Below are positions 22,251 to 34,732 of a stretch of 64,000 nucleotides of DNA, in pieces. The DNA is from Trissonchulus latispiculum. Lineage: Eukaryota > Nematoda > Enoplea > Enoplida > Ironidae. Numbering within the stretch: the first letter of the stretch is position 1; each line of letters begins with the position of its first letter. The stretch is taken from contig JASAND010020162.1 in the NCBI GenBank assembly GCA_030248195.1, positions 1 to 64,000 of the forward strand, read 5' to 3'. The notes beneath the pieces were generated by a model, which saw nothing but the letters and a program-made list of their open reading frames with translations, was not told where the DNA came from and searched no databases. Made by a program: the position numbers and the translations under genes.

Positions 22251-22879
22251 GTATATATACATATTTATTTCTACTTATATACACATGCTTCGGCTTTAGA
22301 AAAAGTTATTTCTTGGTAAATGTTAAGTATGTTAAGTAAATACACCCAAATTACTAAAAGTCATTAGTTATCTTTAAAAAAACTAAAAAATAATAATTTC
22401 GTAATTTTTTTGCAAAATTCCGCAAAAAATTTTGGAGGACTGCGTAAAAGTTCGCAAAAAGTTTCGACGAAAAAAACACAGAATGAGTAAATTGTTTTGG
22501 AACCATATCACAACTGAATTAGTGCGGCAGTCCTGCAGTTTGGAGCAACATGGTTTGCTTAATTGGAAATTAAATACAGCTGTTTTGCCGCAGTAATCAT
22601 AAGCGTATTTGCCTTTATTGTCACAAAAACGAACATTTTTGCTTCAGCAGCTACTGAGCTATCTCTTGTGGTTGAGTCAGTAGACCAAGTCAAAAACTAT
22701 TTTGGGGATCCAAAAGCGGTCGTTTTCGAGAAAATAGCTTTTTCAGAATCACTACCGCACATTAAGGACAATGTTGGGTTACTTATATACGTATATACTC
22801 AAGTGCGTTTATATACCGCCTGATTGCACATTTTCATGGGCCAATGAGTTGGAGTTTATTGCATTAAACTATAGATATG

Positions 22880-23170
22880 GTCGAAAAACCTTTTTAGTAC
22901 ATAGATTTTTCAATAACTACCAATTGAATTTCCGCGATTTTTGACAGAATGTAGATTCTCACTATTGCGGATGGATGCGAAGTTTCGAAATGTATCATTA
23001 CACATTTGGCTGATTTTCTCGAGCATTAGGAGCTGTTGAGCCAAATCCAAAAAATCTCTTTCGGCCCACGGGTCGTTCATATCATGGCACAAAAAGAAAT
23101 TTTGGACGATTGTGCAGTTTTGAGAAATCGATGTCCAATGATCAAAAGTGCCTATGTGAAAAACTAAGCT
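22880..23170 (-). repeat. Diverged copy of TTAA-family A
   Basis: The block at about 22967-23090 resembles the reverse complement of 39480-39600 inside the TTAA-bounded element 39211-40218 (shared TGAGCCAAATCCAAAAAA and neighbouring words). Ends were not located. It lies just 5' of the first recognised exon of the ATF7IP-like gene. Confidence 0.5.
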
Positions 23171-23366
23171 ATTGTGCTAGCTTCGTAAAATGATTTGAAT
23201 TTATACATTGTAGGATAATGTATAGATCACCTTCAAACTCCAAAAATTCAAAAACAGAAACTGCACATAAAGTTACCACCATCACATTAGTTGGCTACGG
23301 TTTTTACTGTTCACTTTAGAGTCTGAGCTGGCTGTTCATAGTTTTTTCTAATGACTTTATTTTCAG

Positions 23367-26300
23367 CAGAGGTCGGGCTCTACAGCCGTAGCTGCCAGTG
23401 CAAAGACGCCTGGAGCGTCTTTGACAACATCACCGTCAACAGCTGCCGGAACTGCGTCTTCTTCATCTTCTATCCAGCCAGTGAAGAAACACTTCGCCAA
23501 ACGGTCGGGTGCTGCCGCTGTTGGCCCGGTGCCAGCGAGACCAGTAAGACTTTGCCTACTCAAGTGGGCACATCTATTCTTTTTAGTATATACGAGACAA
23601 ATCTCCATTTAAGGTTTCAATTAAGTATCACGCTGCAAATTGGCATTATGTTGAAGTATCCCGGTATTGTGAAATGACAAGAAGCATTAAATGGATTGTA
23701 GGATTTAAAAACGATGGTTTTTTGTTTCAGTTGTCCTATTTCGACTTTTCTTTCTACGGGCCTGGCTTTTTCCCAGGCGAAAATGGGGCACAGATTTCTG
23801 GTGGGGGCGAATTTGTTTTGTAAAATGGTTAAAAATAGGTATTTTTCGCTGCTGAGCTAGAAATTATGTGGTTTCTTAGCTACTTTTATGCTGAAAAAGG
23901 CCAAAAAATCCGGCGAAGCCGGAAAATGTTTGAAAATTTTTCCTAATAACCCTATCTTTGCGGACACTTTTGGGTTCTAGGGGAAGTCCCGAACCCAGGG
24001 GGCGGTATACATACATTAACATAGGGTCGGGTCCTGGGGGGGCTTGTCCCCGGAAAATTTTTTCAAATTTTTGCAAAAATTAGCGCTAATTTTATTAAAA
24101 TTAGCAATTTTTTGTCGAAATTTGCAAAAATTTTCAATTTTTGGTAAAAATTTCAAAATGTTTCGCGATTTTCCCGAAAAATTAAACATTTTAGTTAAAA
24201 AATTTCCGGCGAAGCCGGAAATTTTTTGAAATTTTACTGTAAACACTAATTTTTTCCGGCTGTTTTTCGTTAACCCTTGGCCATTTTTTCGTTACCCCTT
24301 GTCCCCGACGGCGATAGGGCTTGTACCTTGTCCGGGTTGGGGGGCTTGGACCCCCCCAGACCCCCCCCGCGTTAACCTATGGCGGTATATATCTTGAGGC
24401 GACCCAAGTCTTGGGGAAACCGATTTCAAAGGACACCCTGTAGGTAAATGCCAGCTGTCAGAAACAAAATTCTGTGTAATTCCTGTTTCAGTCGTAAAGT
24501 ATGGAATTTTTTCCGTCTCTTTAGAGTTTAACACCAAGTCAGCTGTCTCCTGCCGCTGCTTCAGCTACTGCCTCCGTTTCTGTCTGCTGTGCCGCCGCAT
24601 CTGCATCTACGTCACCTGTTGTGGCCATCTCATCCCCAACTGTATCATCTAGCGCTGCTCAATCCGCCACTCAGTCTGTCCTCACATCGGTCAGTCGGCC
24701 GATGATAGTAGCAACTGCATCGTCTCCCGTTTCCTCCCCGGCCCCTTCTACCTCTACCTCCGCTCCAGTAGTGTCGACAGCTTCTTCGACGACTACGGTT
24801 GGAAGCCCTTCAGCCCGCTTAAAGGCGTCGGGAACCGTCGCGGCTTCCCTAAAACGATCGCATGCCAGTGCCAATTCTGATGTTGTCATCGATTTGACAG
24901 GGGAAGATGGCTCTCATTCGGTATAAATAAAATAGTGGATTATGTTTGAGTTTTTGCAGTTTTCAGTTGCAGCCGTGCATTTTTCTGAGATTACAGTTAG
25001 TTGTGTATAACTTAATTAGATTAAAGTAACAACTACAAACATTTATTATTTTGTCGTTTTTATGCAATTAACCCTGGCGTGTTTCTAGCCCAAAAAATTG
25101 AGGGACCTCCCCACTTCTTGGGGAGGGTAGAATGTCCCAAAATGCTAGAAATGTGGTGAAATATCCGATTTTCTGCATTATGCTGCTATAACTAAGGTGA
25201 AAAGTGCTCAAAAACAAACAAGTTTTATATTAAAAAAGACTGTTTCAGATCCAAAAATTCCGGCAACGCTGGGAACTTTTTGAACATTTTGACCAAAACT
25301 TCTAAAACTTTGGCATTTTTCGGATATATACCTTATAGTAAGCTGAGGGGGGCCCAAAAAGTGGGAAGCGTGTCCTCCTCCTCCACTAAAAATTACAATT
25401 AACCTATTTTTATATTTTAATTTCAGGATCTACCTCCACCCCCAAAGCTTCAACGTGGGTCTGTGACAGCTCAAGCTCAGAATACTCAGTCTTTAGGTTT
25501 GTGAATTGAACCTAGTAGGTAGTTATGATGAATTATACATGGTTATAAAGCTGCTTGCATACAAATACAAGTATAATTGCTTTTGTACGTGTTTGTTTGC
25601 ACGGTTTGTTTTCGGAGGCAAACAACGTCCTCTGTGCACGCTAAATCGCTTAGGCTGGTGCATGAGTTGTGGTGGAAGTCAGGTTGATGTTTTCAATTTG
25701 AAATATGTTCCGACATGTCACAATTGGAGAGTAATAGCATCGCGATATCCATTCTTATTTCGATACACCATGTTTTATAGATCTTGCTGTAATCATCTGC
25801 CTAAAAATTAAAATCATCGAATCCGTTTTATGCATCTTTATATATTTCCACATTTTTGTAGTGAAATCAACAGATGTGGTAGTAATCGACTTATAAGCAA
25901 CAGGGTTAAATGTCAATGGGGTAATTAATTTCGCAAGGGATTATGGTGGTGGGTGACATCAAATTCAAGTAGAGAATCACTCATACATCTTTATGGAACC
26001 GATTTTCGTGTTTTTACAGGTTTGACGCTCCTCTTTCTTAGAGAAACACCTTAAAAGAAAATTTTTGAATTGTGTCCTCTACGCGATATTTTCCAAGGCC
26101 AAATTGAGTTTCAGAACATTTTACGCATGCCTGGAAACCTTCGGCACAAAAATTATATCATTTCGATTTTTGACACAAAATTCAGAAACTCAAAACTGAG
26201 TAAAAAGCGTTTGTAGTGAATTTTTAGCAATTTCCAGTGTTTCGGCTTGATCTTGGATTTTACTCTGAATATCTTGAAGCACCTTTGAGATATAAAAAAC

Positions 26301-29300
26301 CACACAGTTTAGTTTTCTAAATTTTGGTCAGACTTTAGTATATCAGTATCACGAACTCTTCCATAGTTGCTTGTACTTGTTTGTCGTGGCTTGCCTTAGA
26401 AACCTTGGCCTTTATCCTATCCCGTTGTATAGACTGGCCTTAGTTTGTTTTACAGACAGCCAAAGCAGTCAAACTCTGTCACAGTCGACTGATCGTTCCT
26501 CATCGTCATCAACCGCAGACGGCACTTCTGTACCAGAGAATAGTAGTCAGACTAGCAGCAATGGTGGTGGTAGTAGCAGCTGGGAGCCACCTATGTGCAA
26601 ATGTCATCCCCCGAACAGGTGCTGGGGCTCTAGATTCAGTTGGCATCAGTTGCGTCGACTCTCGACGTTTCCGTTTCATGAATTTGCAGCAGCGTCAGTC
26701 GTGGCTGATCAAGTACACAGATGTGAGTCCCACCAAGCGCCATAAGTCTGGACAGGCCGCGCGTCGCAAGTGGACCTTCTACTACTACCTGCCTCAGTAT
26801 AACAGGAAACGTCGTGTCTGTAAGGTGATATTTGCTGGAACCTTGGGGCTGGACAAGAGATTCTGTACACAGCTAATCGGTTGGCATCAGGAAGCACAGT
26901 CTGCGGCTAAGGGCGAAAGACGCGCGTCAACCGCAGATTTGGATGTGGAACCGGAATCCATTGCGGCTATTGTTGGTGAGCCGCCGCCACAGCCGTTTGC
27001 AGTGGATGCAGATGGTGTCACTGATTTGGTTAGTAGTACAGACAGCAACACTGCTGGTCCGGTGGACGAGAAAATCCCTAAACGTGGTAGGTGAAAATTA
27101 GCGGAACTTGTCGACCTCACTTGACGTAGTTACTACTATTATTCAGCTTCTTTAGTGTCTATGGTTTCTTATCGGTGCATTATATTTGCGCAGTAAACTG
27201 AATGCGCAGTGTATTCCTGGATGCGCGTGTTTACTGGCTATACTGTCAATGCAATGCTTGGAAATTTATTCCTGTGATACGTATTTATGGAAGTGTTATC
27301 TTCTGTGCAGCGCAAGACTGTGAATAATTACGATTAATGTGTTAGTTTGCATGATGTTTAGTTTAGTTTTTCTTCTTTGTGACGGTCAAGTAGATGCGGC
27401 AGCTTGCCCCAAAACTTTTTGTGGAAGGCATTAGTTTTGTTTTGCGGAGACCCTTTACAGCATTTTGTGGAGTGCAGCTGTTTTATTCTAACTGTACGCG
27501 AGTTTTTAAAATTTAAGTTAGAACTACTTTATACGTTCTTACATGCGTATTTATATTTTCTTTTGCTGATTTGTTTAGGTTTGTTTAGGTACAAATCAAT
27601 CGCCCAAAACGCTGCCTCACAAATCCTCGCCCAGTTCAGCTTCCGGCTGGAATGGCCGACTGAAGAAGGACGGTGACTATGAGAAGGTCATGAATATTCT
27701 GTCTAAGGCTGGTACCTCGGCCAGCCCTGGCTCCTCGCCTAACACCGCTTCAGTAGCCCCTTCCACTGATCGAAATAGCTCTATCCGGCGCAATTCTTAT
27801 GAGTCAGCAGCGATTCCAGTCAGTTCAACGGTTTCCAATGGTGTCGCCGTGACGCCGTCTTCTTCGACTTCACCGGTCCGTACCGCCGTCAACTCCCGAT
27901 TCAAACCGATTCCTGCTGACAGATTTGAAAAGGTTTTCTCGGCTGTGGGTACGTTGATTCATTAAGTATTTATATTCTTCTCTTAATTTTTAAGTAGATT
28001 TTAATCATTTGCAATTATGTTAAATAAATCAAATGTTAAGACTAATAGTGTTTGCTATTAATTAATTATTTTGCAGTTTTCTTTCCTTCGTATTAATCCA
28101 GTTAAATTTTAGATTAGTCTCTTACGATCCGTGTCACATCACAGTAGAAGTGTACACGAGTTAAAGACTGGATACTAGAGGAGAAAGAAAGAAAAAGTTT
28201 ACATCCGAAAGTGCATTACCGACGGACATTCATCAGTCATAAATAGTATAACGCTGCAATATGGGTTGAAATAAACGTATTAAACATAAAGCAGTGGGGG
28301 AAAGACAACATAACATAAAATTACACACCAACTAGGCAATTGTGAATTACGAGAATTCTCAGTGATGGATAATATGCACGTAGGTAGATGCTTGACAACT
28401 ATGTTGCGCAAATTTAAATTGCGTACATTTAGCTTGTCGAATTTTAAATGGAGGACCTCTAGTCTCATACCTGCTGGTAAAGAAACAGAACAAGTCATTA
28501 GAAATAATTACAGTTAAACCTTAAACAATCTTATATTCTAGCTCAAGATCAGCAACTAACCTACGTATTTCTAACAATTTTAACTTCAGATTATGACAAC
28601 AGTCATTCTTCGGAATATTAGGCAGTCCGACTGGACTGCGTAAAACTTCATGTGTACCTTTTTATAGCCTCATCTGAATCTCTTTTCAGATAAGGGCTCC
28701 ATGTTTCAGATGCATAAGGAACTAATTGGCAAAACATAAGAGTTATCAATTGAACCCTAGCAGATATCACCTGTAACAAAATTCTGCTAAATAAGAAGTA
28801 AACAACGGCGACTCGAGCTTCAGCTGTAATCGAATCTGCATAATCAGACATACATAAACTGGAATTAATATAAACCCCAAGGTCATTGTAATCTCATCTA
28901 TTATAAATTATATACATATATACCCAAAATAACCATTGTTACGTCCCAGATGAAGCACAACTTTTTTTATGAATAGCTACCGTTAACTGCCACTCGATAA
29001 CCCATTCATTTAAAAGCTTAGGTTTCTCATGCAAAACGATATTTCTATCAGCTCCTTTCCAAAACAATTTAATATCTTCGGCATAAGCAGCATGCTAGAA
29101 TCTCCTTGGTACGCCAATAGTCACATCCCGCCGGGAAAAGAATTTTCGATAAGCACCTTCCGACGAGGATTCTAAATAAATTCTATAATGAAAATTACAA
29201 AACGGCCAGTAACTTCTGAATTTTTTCTAATCAATATTTACTACAGCCACTGCCTGTTTTTGTCTAATGTGTAATGTAAGACTCCAGTCATTGCCTCAGC

Positions 29301-32300
29301 GAAGTAAGTGTGTAACTAGAACGTCCATTAAGGAAGCCATGTTGACTTCCAGAAAAAATGTTGTTATCTATACAATATCGCCTTAAATTCCTATTTATAA
29401 ACGCATCAATAGGTGTAGCTGCATCAGCGTTTTTCCGATCTGGATTCAAGGTGCCCAATCGCAGTCCAAAAGCAGTAATCAAATACAAAGGAAAAGCAAG
29501 CTCAGTTGCAAATTTACGATAAAAAATTAGGTATATATACCGTTTGGACCAGGTCCAGGGATAAAACAGAAGGTCGAAAAATTGCTGTATAATATTTCAG
29601 TGCACAACTTTGACAAAGAACCTCCGCCCAATCGTACAGTCGGTGAAGCTGTAGCATCTGGTCACCATGGTGCTGCTAATTCATCAGTAAGTTGGAATAT
29701 GGATACGTACTGAATTCTTTTTGTTTAATAACAATTAAGTAGGAAGGAAAGACGCTAAACCGTAGTAGTAACCGAATCGAATATATCAACACATTTAACC
29801 ATGCTCATCTTTGACATTCTCGTGTTTAATAAAACGATTGGGTTAAATTTAAATTTGACAGCATAAAATTTTTTAATGTTTGCTCAGAACATAACCTCTG
29901 AAAGTATTTAATTAAATTGTAAATTAGATGTAAGTGCATTTTATTGTCCGGTGCTGCTGGAGTATGGCGTTTTACATTTTTATACTTACACAATGACTGA
30001 TACATCCATTGCTGATTTTTTCAGCTTATGCGACCTGGACCAACCTGCGGCGGTCGGCCTCCTGGACCTCCACCCCTTCAGCGTAAACCGGGCACAAGTC
30101 CTGGTCCAATTCCCTCCTCGTCCCCCTCTTCTTCTTCTTCTGGTAGTTTTCCATTTGGCAGTGACAAAGCCGCCTATTATCCCATGCCTCCACACATTTC
30201 TGGCCCTTTACAGAGGATACCGTCACCACGACCCAACAATTATGCAATGCATCCAGGAGGTACCCTACCGTCCTATCCTCCACCCATGCATCACCATTCT
30301 GCGGCTCCCTCTTCCACCTCCCACCACAGCTTCTGCAGTCCGTCCTCGATGTACAACAACGATTCCAGTATTCGGCGACCCCCTCCGCCCCTAACCCACC
30401 CGCCTGTTAATGGCTATCGGCGTCATCATTCTGACTCTGCTGTGCCGCCGCCGTTACAGCATTCCTCGTCAGGCCGACTGCCCCCTTCTACTGCTCCGCC
30501 TTCACATTCTTCCTGTTCGTCCGGCAGTGGTCGACCGCCCCCTCCAGGTCCCCCTCCTTTACGCCTGGCAGTCCCACCAGCAAATCATTCCGCAGCCCCT
30601 GTGAATGGCACCCACCATCCGGATAGGACTCCTCGTCCGCCAGAAATTTCCCTAGATCCCAAGAAACTGATGCCTGACAGTGACCATGTTCTATTTAGGC
30701 CTAAATTGGACGCAAAACAAAATGAGGATGGAGGTACCTACAGGATGTTATGCGCAGAACTATGTAGTGCTACAGTGCAATTTTTGGACTAATTTTGTTG
30801 AAATAAATAACTGTTTTGATTGCTTTAATAGATTAATGATAATGAAGTATCCTTTATGGATCCACCTGTTAGTCAGAGTTTACGTCTCTTTCTTGCTGCG
30901 TTTTTACTTTTTCACGTACGGGTTGAGTAAGTGTTTTTAGGTATATTGTAGGGATTGTTCTGTCTTGGTGTCTGCCTTCTTGCCCTGCCACCCGTCTCAG
31001 GGAAGTTCGCCACTACGCCCTCTATTCGTGTCAGAGATCCAATTTCCTGAAACGGCCCGATGATTATCCATGGAAACGTATTGGCCGTATACTTCCTTTG
31101 CCTTTACCTATGGCCTGTACGCTGACACAATGCACTAGTGGAGAAGAGTATGTCTTTACTGCTAGCTTATGGAAAATTTTTGTTATGTTTTGTTGTTGTT
31201 ATTGTTGTTAGCTGCATTAAACGTCGCAATATGATGATCATCACTCGAAGGTGTAAGGTGTTAGCTAGGAAACTGGCCCCAAGGTTGGTCAAAAACAGCT
31301 CAACCAAGTTACCAGAGTGAGTCTCAAAACCTGGCCTTTTGGATTTTGTGCTCTCTACTTCTACTAGACTGATTATATTCACGTTATGCGGTTAATACCT
31401 TAACATCGATTGTTGCGGAAAGCAGGGCTTTTGAAAATAGGAACTGCGTAAATTTTGCGTATATACGTATTTATGATTTCGAGTGTGTATTTTTAATTTC
31501 GACTGCGTAAAATTACAATCGTATTTAACGTCGAATTAATGCGTTTTACGATTTTTTAATAAGGTTAGAGTCATAGCTTCATTTTACGTTGAGTGCTCAT
31601 ACATATGAATAGTAAATGATAAATAGATACGCAGGGGCTAGGGCGCAAGCCCACAGAAGTTGAAGAAAATGTCAGATTTGGGAGCATATGTGCTTTTAAA
31701 ACTTGAATTCTTTTTCTTGAACAGTTAAGAAATTTAATAGTAAAGTAGGTAGTTGGTTAGAGAACTACAGTTCCTTGAACAGTTACGAAGATTATGCATT
31801 TTGGTTTACCATGTCAAATCAAAACAAAGACTCAAAGTCAAATCAAAAACAAATAGATAGAAACAAAGAACAGCATGCATAGTACATCTGCTAAGGCAGA
31901 AAGGTACTACAGACGGACTGATCAACGCAGAATTGAAGAGATAAGCGGGGGGGGGTCTGGGGACGGGAGCCCCCCAGTAGAAGCCATAGCCAAAACTACA
32001 GTAAATTGACTCAAGAAATTAATTTAGAACACTTGGAATTTCTACTACCGAATTTTTTGTCTGGTATTTTTAAACTCGACTGCGTAAATAAATACACAGT
32101 ATTTTACGCAAAAAAACGTGGCGGAGAGTATACTAGTCAGTGGCTTTCTTTTCATATGAAACTAAATATAGGTAGGCGTTTTCCAACACAAATTAATCTA
32201 TCCTTTAAGATTTATTTTAATAATGAAAGCAAACAGATGTTTTCTCATGTGCTGAATAGGAATAGGTAGCTGTGATCGAAAAACGGCTGAAACGCTTGGT

Positions 32301-32910
32301 TGAAGCTAGCTCAGCCCAAGCAGTTCGGCGCATTTAGAGCTTTTGCTTTCATAACCGAGGAAGTGCAGCTCCGTAGTTCCCGACCATAGGTTAACGCGGG
32401 GGGGGGGGGTCTGGGGGGTCCAAGCCCCCCCCAACCCGGACAAGGTACAAGCCGTATCGCCGTCGGGGACAAGGGGTAACGGAAAAATGGCCAAGGGGTT
32501 ACCAAGAATAGCCGGAAAAAATTAGTTTTTTCAGTAAAATTTCAAAAAATTTCCGGCGTCGCCGGAATTTTTAGCTAAAATGTTTAATTTTTCGGGAAAA
32601 GCGGGCAAAATTTTGAAATTTTTTCCACAAATTTAAGATTTTTTGCAAATTTTGACAAAAGCCTTCTTGAGGTACGAGCCCCCTGAAAATTTTTGTTGAA
32701 GGTACAATCCCCCTCAAAATTTTTTGGGGACCAGCCCCCCCCAGGACCCGACCCTATGTTAATGTATGTTCCCGACTCCTAAAAACTTTTTATTTATTTT
32801 CATCTCCAATTATTCTTACTGTTTATTTTAGATATTATTTCACTGTGACCGTCGTTTCAACTGATGGCTTGACTGGTCCGCCAAGTGAACACATTCTTAT
32901 TATGGCCTGA
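23367..32910 (+). CDS. ATF7IP: ATF7IP/windei-like chromatin adaptor, 3' ten exons
   Basis: ATF7IP/MCAF (windei in flies) is a nuclear partner and stabiliser of the H3K9 methyltransferase SETDB1. Exons: 23367-23543, 24525-24920, 25427-25496, 26456-27086, 27589-27948, 29601-29686, 30025-30733, 30848-30926, 31001-31147, 32832-32910. Phases agree at every join, giving about 900 codons once the frame break near 26619-26649 is bridged. The N-terminal half is Ser/Ala/Thr-rich, with the SUMO-interacting motif VVIDLTGEDG in exon 2. Exon 7 is Pro/His/Ser-rich. The last three exons make a fibronectin III domain with WKRIGRILPLPLPMACTLTQ and SGEEYYFTVTVVS, which by recall closely matches the C-terminal FN3 of ATF7IP. 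The 5' end and the SETDB1-binding region were not found. The weakest join is the acceptor at 30848. Confidence 0.8.
23751..24000 (+). repeat. Dispersed repeat R1 fragment in intron 1
   Basis: It begins CTGGCTTTTTCCCAGGCG and matches one arm of the foldback element 43586-44585 (shared CTGCTGAGCTA, AATTATG and AATCC.GCGAAGCCGGAA). It ends where the 9-bp duplication of the next element begins. Confidence 0.65.
24010..24380 (-). mobile_element. Mutator-like MITE, copy 1
   Basis: It is bounded by exact 9-bp direct repeats GGCGGTATA at 24001-24009 and 24381-24389. In element orientation it starts ATAGGTTAACGCGGGG and ends CCCTATGTTAATGTAT, so the terminal inversion is short and imperfect. It carries the G-rich hairpin and the CCGGCGAAGCCGG hairpin. 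Nine-base duplications suggest the Mutator superfamily. It lies in intron 1 of the ATF7IP-like gene, opposite in orientation to copy 2. Confidence 0.75.
24525..24920 (+). CDS. ATF7IP: ATF7IP-like exon with SUMO-interacting motif
   Basis: This 132-codon exon is flanked by TTTAG and a GTATAA donor, both phase 0. It is a Ser/Thr/Ala/Val-rich disordered stretch ending in VVIDLTGEDG, a classical SUMO-interacting motif: hydrophobic core V-V-I-x-L followed by acidic residues. SUMO binding through such a motif is known for human MCAF1; here it is inferred from sequence. Confidence 0.75.
26456..27086 (+). CDS. ATF7IP: ATF7IP-like exon with basic aromatic domain and frame break
   Basis: The upstream part (Ser-rich, ending MCKCHPPN) joins the preceding exon in phase. 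The downstream part (MNLQQRQSWLIKY..KWTFYYYLPQYNRKRRVCK..FAGTLGLDKRF) lies one frame over and joins the next exon in phase. Removing 31 bases that begin GT and end AG (26619-26649) would restore one frame and give CKCHPPNSC. An indel or assembly error is equally possible. The YYYLP, VCK, F-x-GTLG pattern resembles a Cys/basic domain I recall from uncharacterised animal and transposon-linked proteins; function unknown. Confidence 0.6.
31430..32120. repeat. Dispersed repeat R2, copy 2 (longer)
   Basis: It lies in the last intron of the ATF7IP-like gene. It has GCGTA-rich words at both sides (31448-31520, 32075-32112), the degraded hairpin at 31622, the intact G-rich hairpin at 31946-31977, and the AGAAATTAATTTAGA block shared with 17334 and 22080. 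Exact ends and a target duplication were not resolved. Confidence 0.65.
32385..32767 (+). mobile_element. Mutator-like MITE, copy 2
   Basis: Same family as 24010-24380 in the other orientation. It is flanked by exact 9-bp duplications GTTCCCGAC at 32376-32384 and 32768-32776, a different target sequence from copy 1, so this is an independent insertion. The right acceptor of the last ATF7IP-like intron lies only 55 bp downstream of the second duplication. Confidence 0.78.
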
Positions 32911-33963
32911 GAATTAGCTTTCGTTTGTTGTTTAGATATTATTTGTTTTTGTTTATCGCTTGTGTTTTTATGTTTGGTGTTCTCAGACGTTGTGTTGCGT
33001 ACACTTTGATCCTATTTTATTGTTATGAATTCAGGGTATATATGTACATTCATTGTTATGTTATTGTTGTAGATACGATACGTTTACGTAGGCATAGGTG
33101 TAATTTATATTTCATTGGCCAGGTGTGTTATTTGTGTATATGTTGCTTTTTACTACTGCCTTTTGTGTAATTTAAGAGTATGTGGTTTTGTATATAATTT
33201 GGTAATTAGATTCCTGAGACTGTAAACTGAATGAAGTTATAGTTTAGGCTAGAGTTATAGTTTGGTGACAACATTGGTTGTGTGGTTTCGAATTCCTTAA
33301 AATTGCTCTGTAGGTTTTGGAATTTCAAAATTCAATAATGGATACAGAATTTTTTTTGTTCGTATAAATTCGGAGATAATCAAACCTATCGGTGAACCTC
33401 TCACAATCGTTTACGCACAATAAATTCTTCTTTTCGGGGGCAACTTTCGAGAGTAGGCGTTCTTTTGTATTTTTCAATGCTCTGCGGCATGACTTTTGCC
33501 ATCGGAAACTAGCTGTTTCAATGCTTGACCTGAATTGAGCAAAAATTTTGACATTTGATCCTAAGAGCACAAATATTCGACATTTTTCGGTTGACGCGAA
33601 AAGGTGGGTAACGATGTAACGAAAATTTGATGGCGAAACTGTGGGCCTTCCCGCTCCCAAGACAAAATCTAGCAATGAGAGTGAAATCTAATCTGCCCTT
33701 TATCAGCTTACTCCTCCCCTCACCTATTCCGGAGGGCGACTAAGATCTAAACGAATGGGAGGTCGGACCGGACTCTATACAGTACAATTGTACAATACAA
33801 TACAAACAATACAACACATGTAAAAGTTTGTTTCTGTGCTCTGTAGCTACATAGACCATCGCAGTCCACTCCCCTTGTCAAGTTCAACTTAGAATCGTAT
33901 GCGTATGTGTAGATGTTTTAGCAGTTTTGATTTTTAGTTTTCAGCATTCTCATTATCTGTATG
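32911..33963. other. 3' flank of ATF7IP-like gene
   Basis: T-rich sequence after the stop, probably 3' untranslated. A minus-strand frame at 33325-33675 has no recognised motif and is not called. No clear AATAAA was chosen. Confidence 0.4.
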
Positions 33964-34724
33964 CAGTGTTTTTTTTTTCGCCGACGGCTTATGTGTAACG
34001 TTACACACCTCTCCAAAATTTTTTGCTATTTTTCAGAAAAAAGTGTGTAACTACCTAAAAATTCATAATTTACGCGCGTTTTGCTTAACACATGTATACA
34101 ATTTTATAGTTAACAAAATTATTCCGTTAAAAAATTATAAGTAAAATTTTAACATCTTATTTACAGCAATATTTGGAGTTTCACCAAATCAGATCGACAA
34201 AATTAAAAAATTGAGCAGTTACATCGATGATTTGCATTTATTGGTTTTGACTTGATAGAACGAAGGAAAACACCAGTGCACCGAAGGAGCATAATTTTTC
34301 GAAAGGCCTCCTGTAGCACAAAACTTGGCAAGGAACCAGTTAAATTTTTGCTTCATAAGCTGAAAAATTTTGGTGTGTATATACGCGTTTTTAATACAAG
34401 AACGAACAAATATAGCAAATATAATATGCATATATATAACTCAAATATAGCAAATATAATATGCATATATATAACTAATATATGCTTAAATAACACCGAA
34501 AATAAAATGCAAGACATCGTGCAAAGGGGGGGTCTGGGGGGCGACGCCCCCCAGAAACGGTAAATATGTGGAAACAAATGAATGAGCATTGGAAAAAGTT
34601 CCGACCATTTGGTAAAATTTGTCCAAAATTTTGGTGTAACGTTACACAGTCGCCAAAATTTTTTTGCTATTTTCCAGAAAAAAGTGTGTAATTACACGCG
34701 TTTTTGAGCAAAAAAAAAACACTG
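33964..34724. mobile_element. hAT-type element with GTGTAACGTTACAC palindromes
   Basis: The ends are CAGTGTTTTTTTTTT and its complement, with exact 8-bp duplications TCTGTATG at 33956-33963 and 34725-34732, as in hAT elements. The perfect palindrome TGTAACGTTACA occurs near both ends (33992, 34634) with further GTGTGTAA words. The interior has a duplicated segment (about 34410-34475) and the G-rich hairpin at 34526-34553. No transposase. Confidence 0.85.
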
Positions 34725-34732
34725 TCTGTATG

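Noticed and set aside
22563..22823. 86-codon frame with a hydrophobic N-terminus
   Set aside because: It has no ATG start, no phase link to the ATF7IP-like exons and borders a repeat copy.
31138..31320. Plus-strand frame beginning in the FN3 exon and ending TKLPE
   Set aside because: The GTATGT donor at 31148 joins SGEE to YYFTVTV in phase and completes the FN3 domain; the downstream reading is intron.
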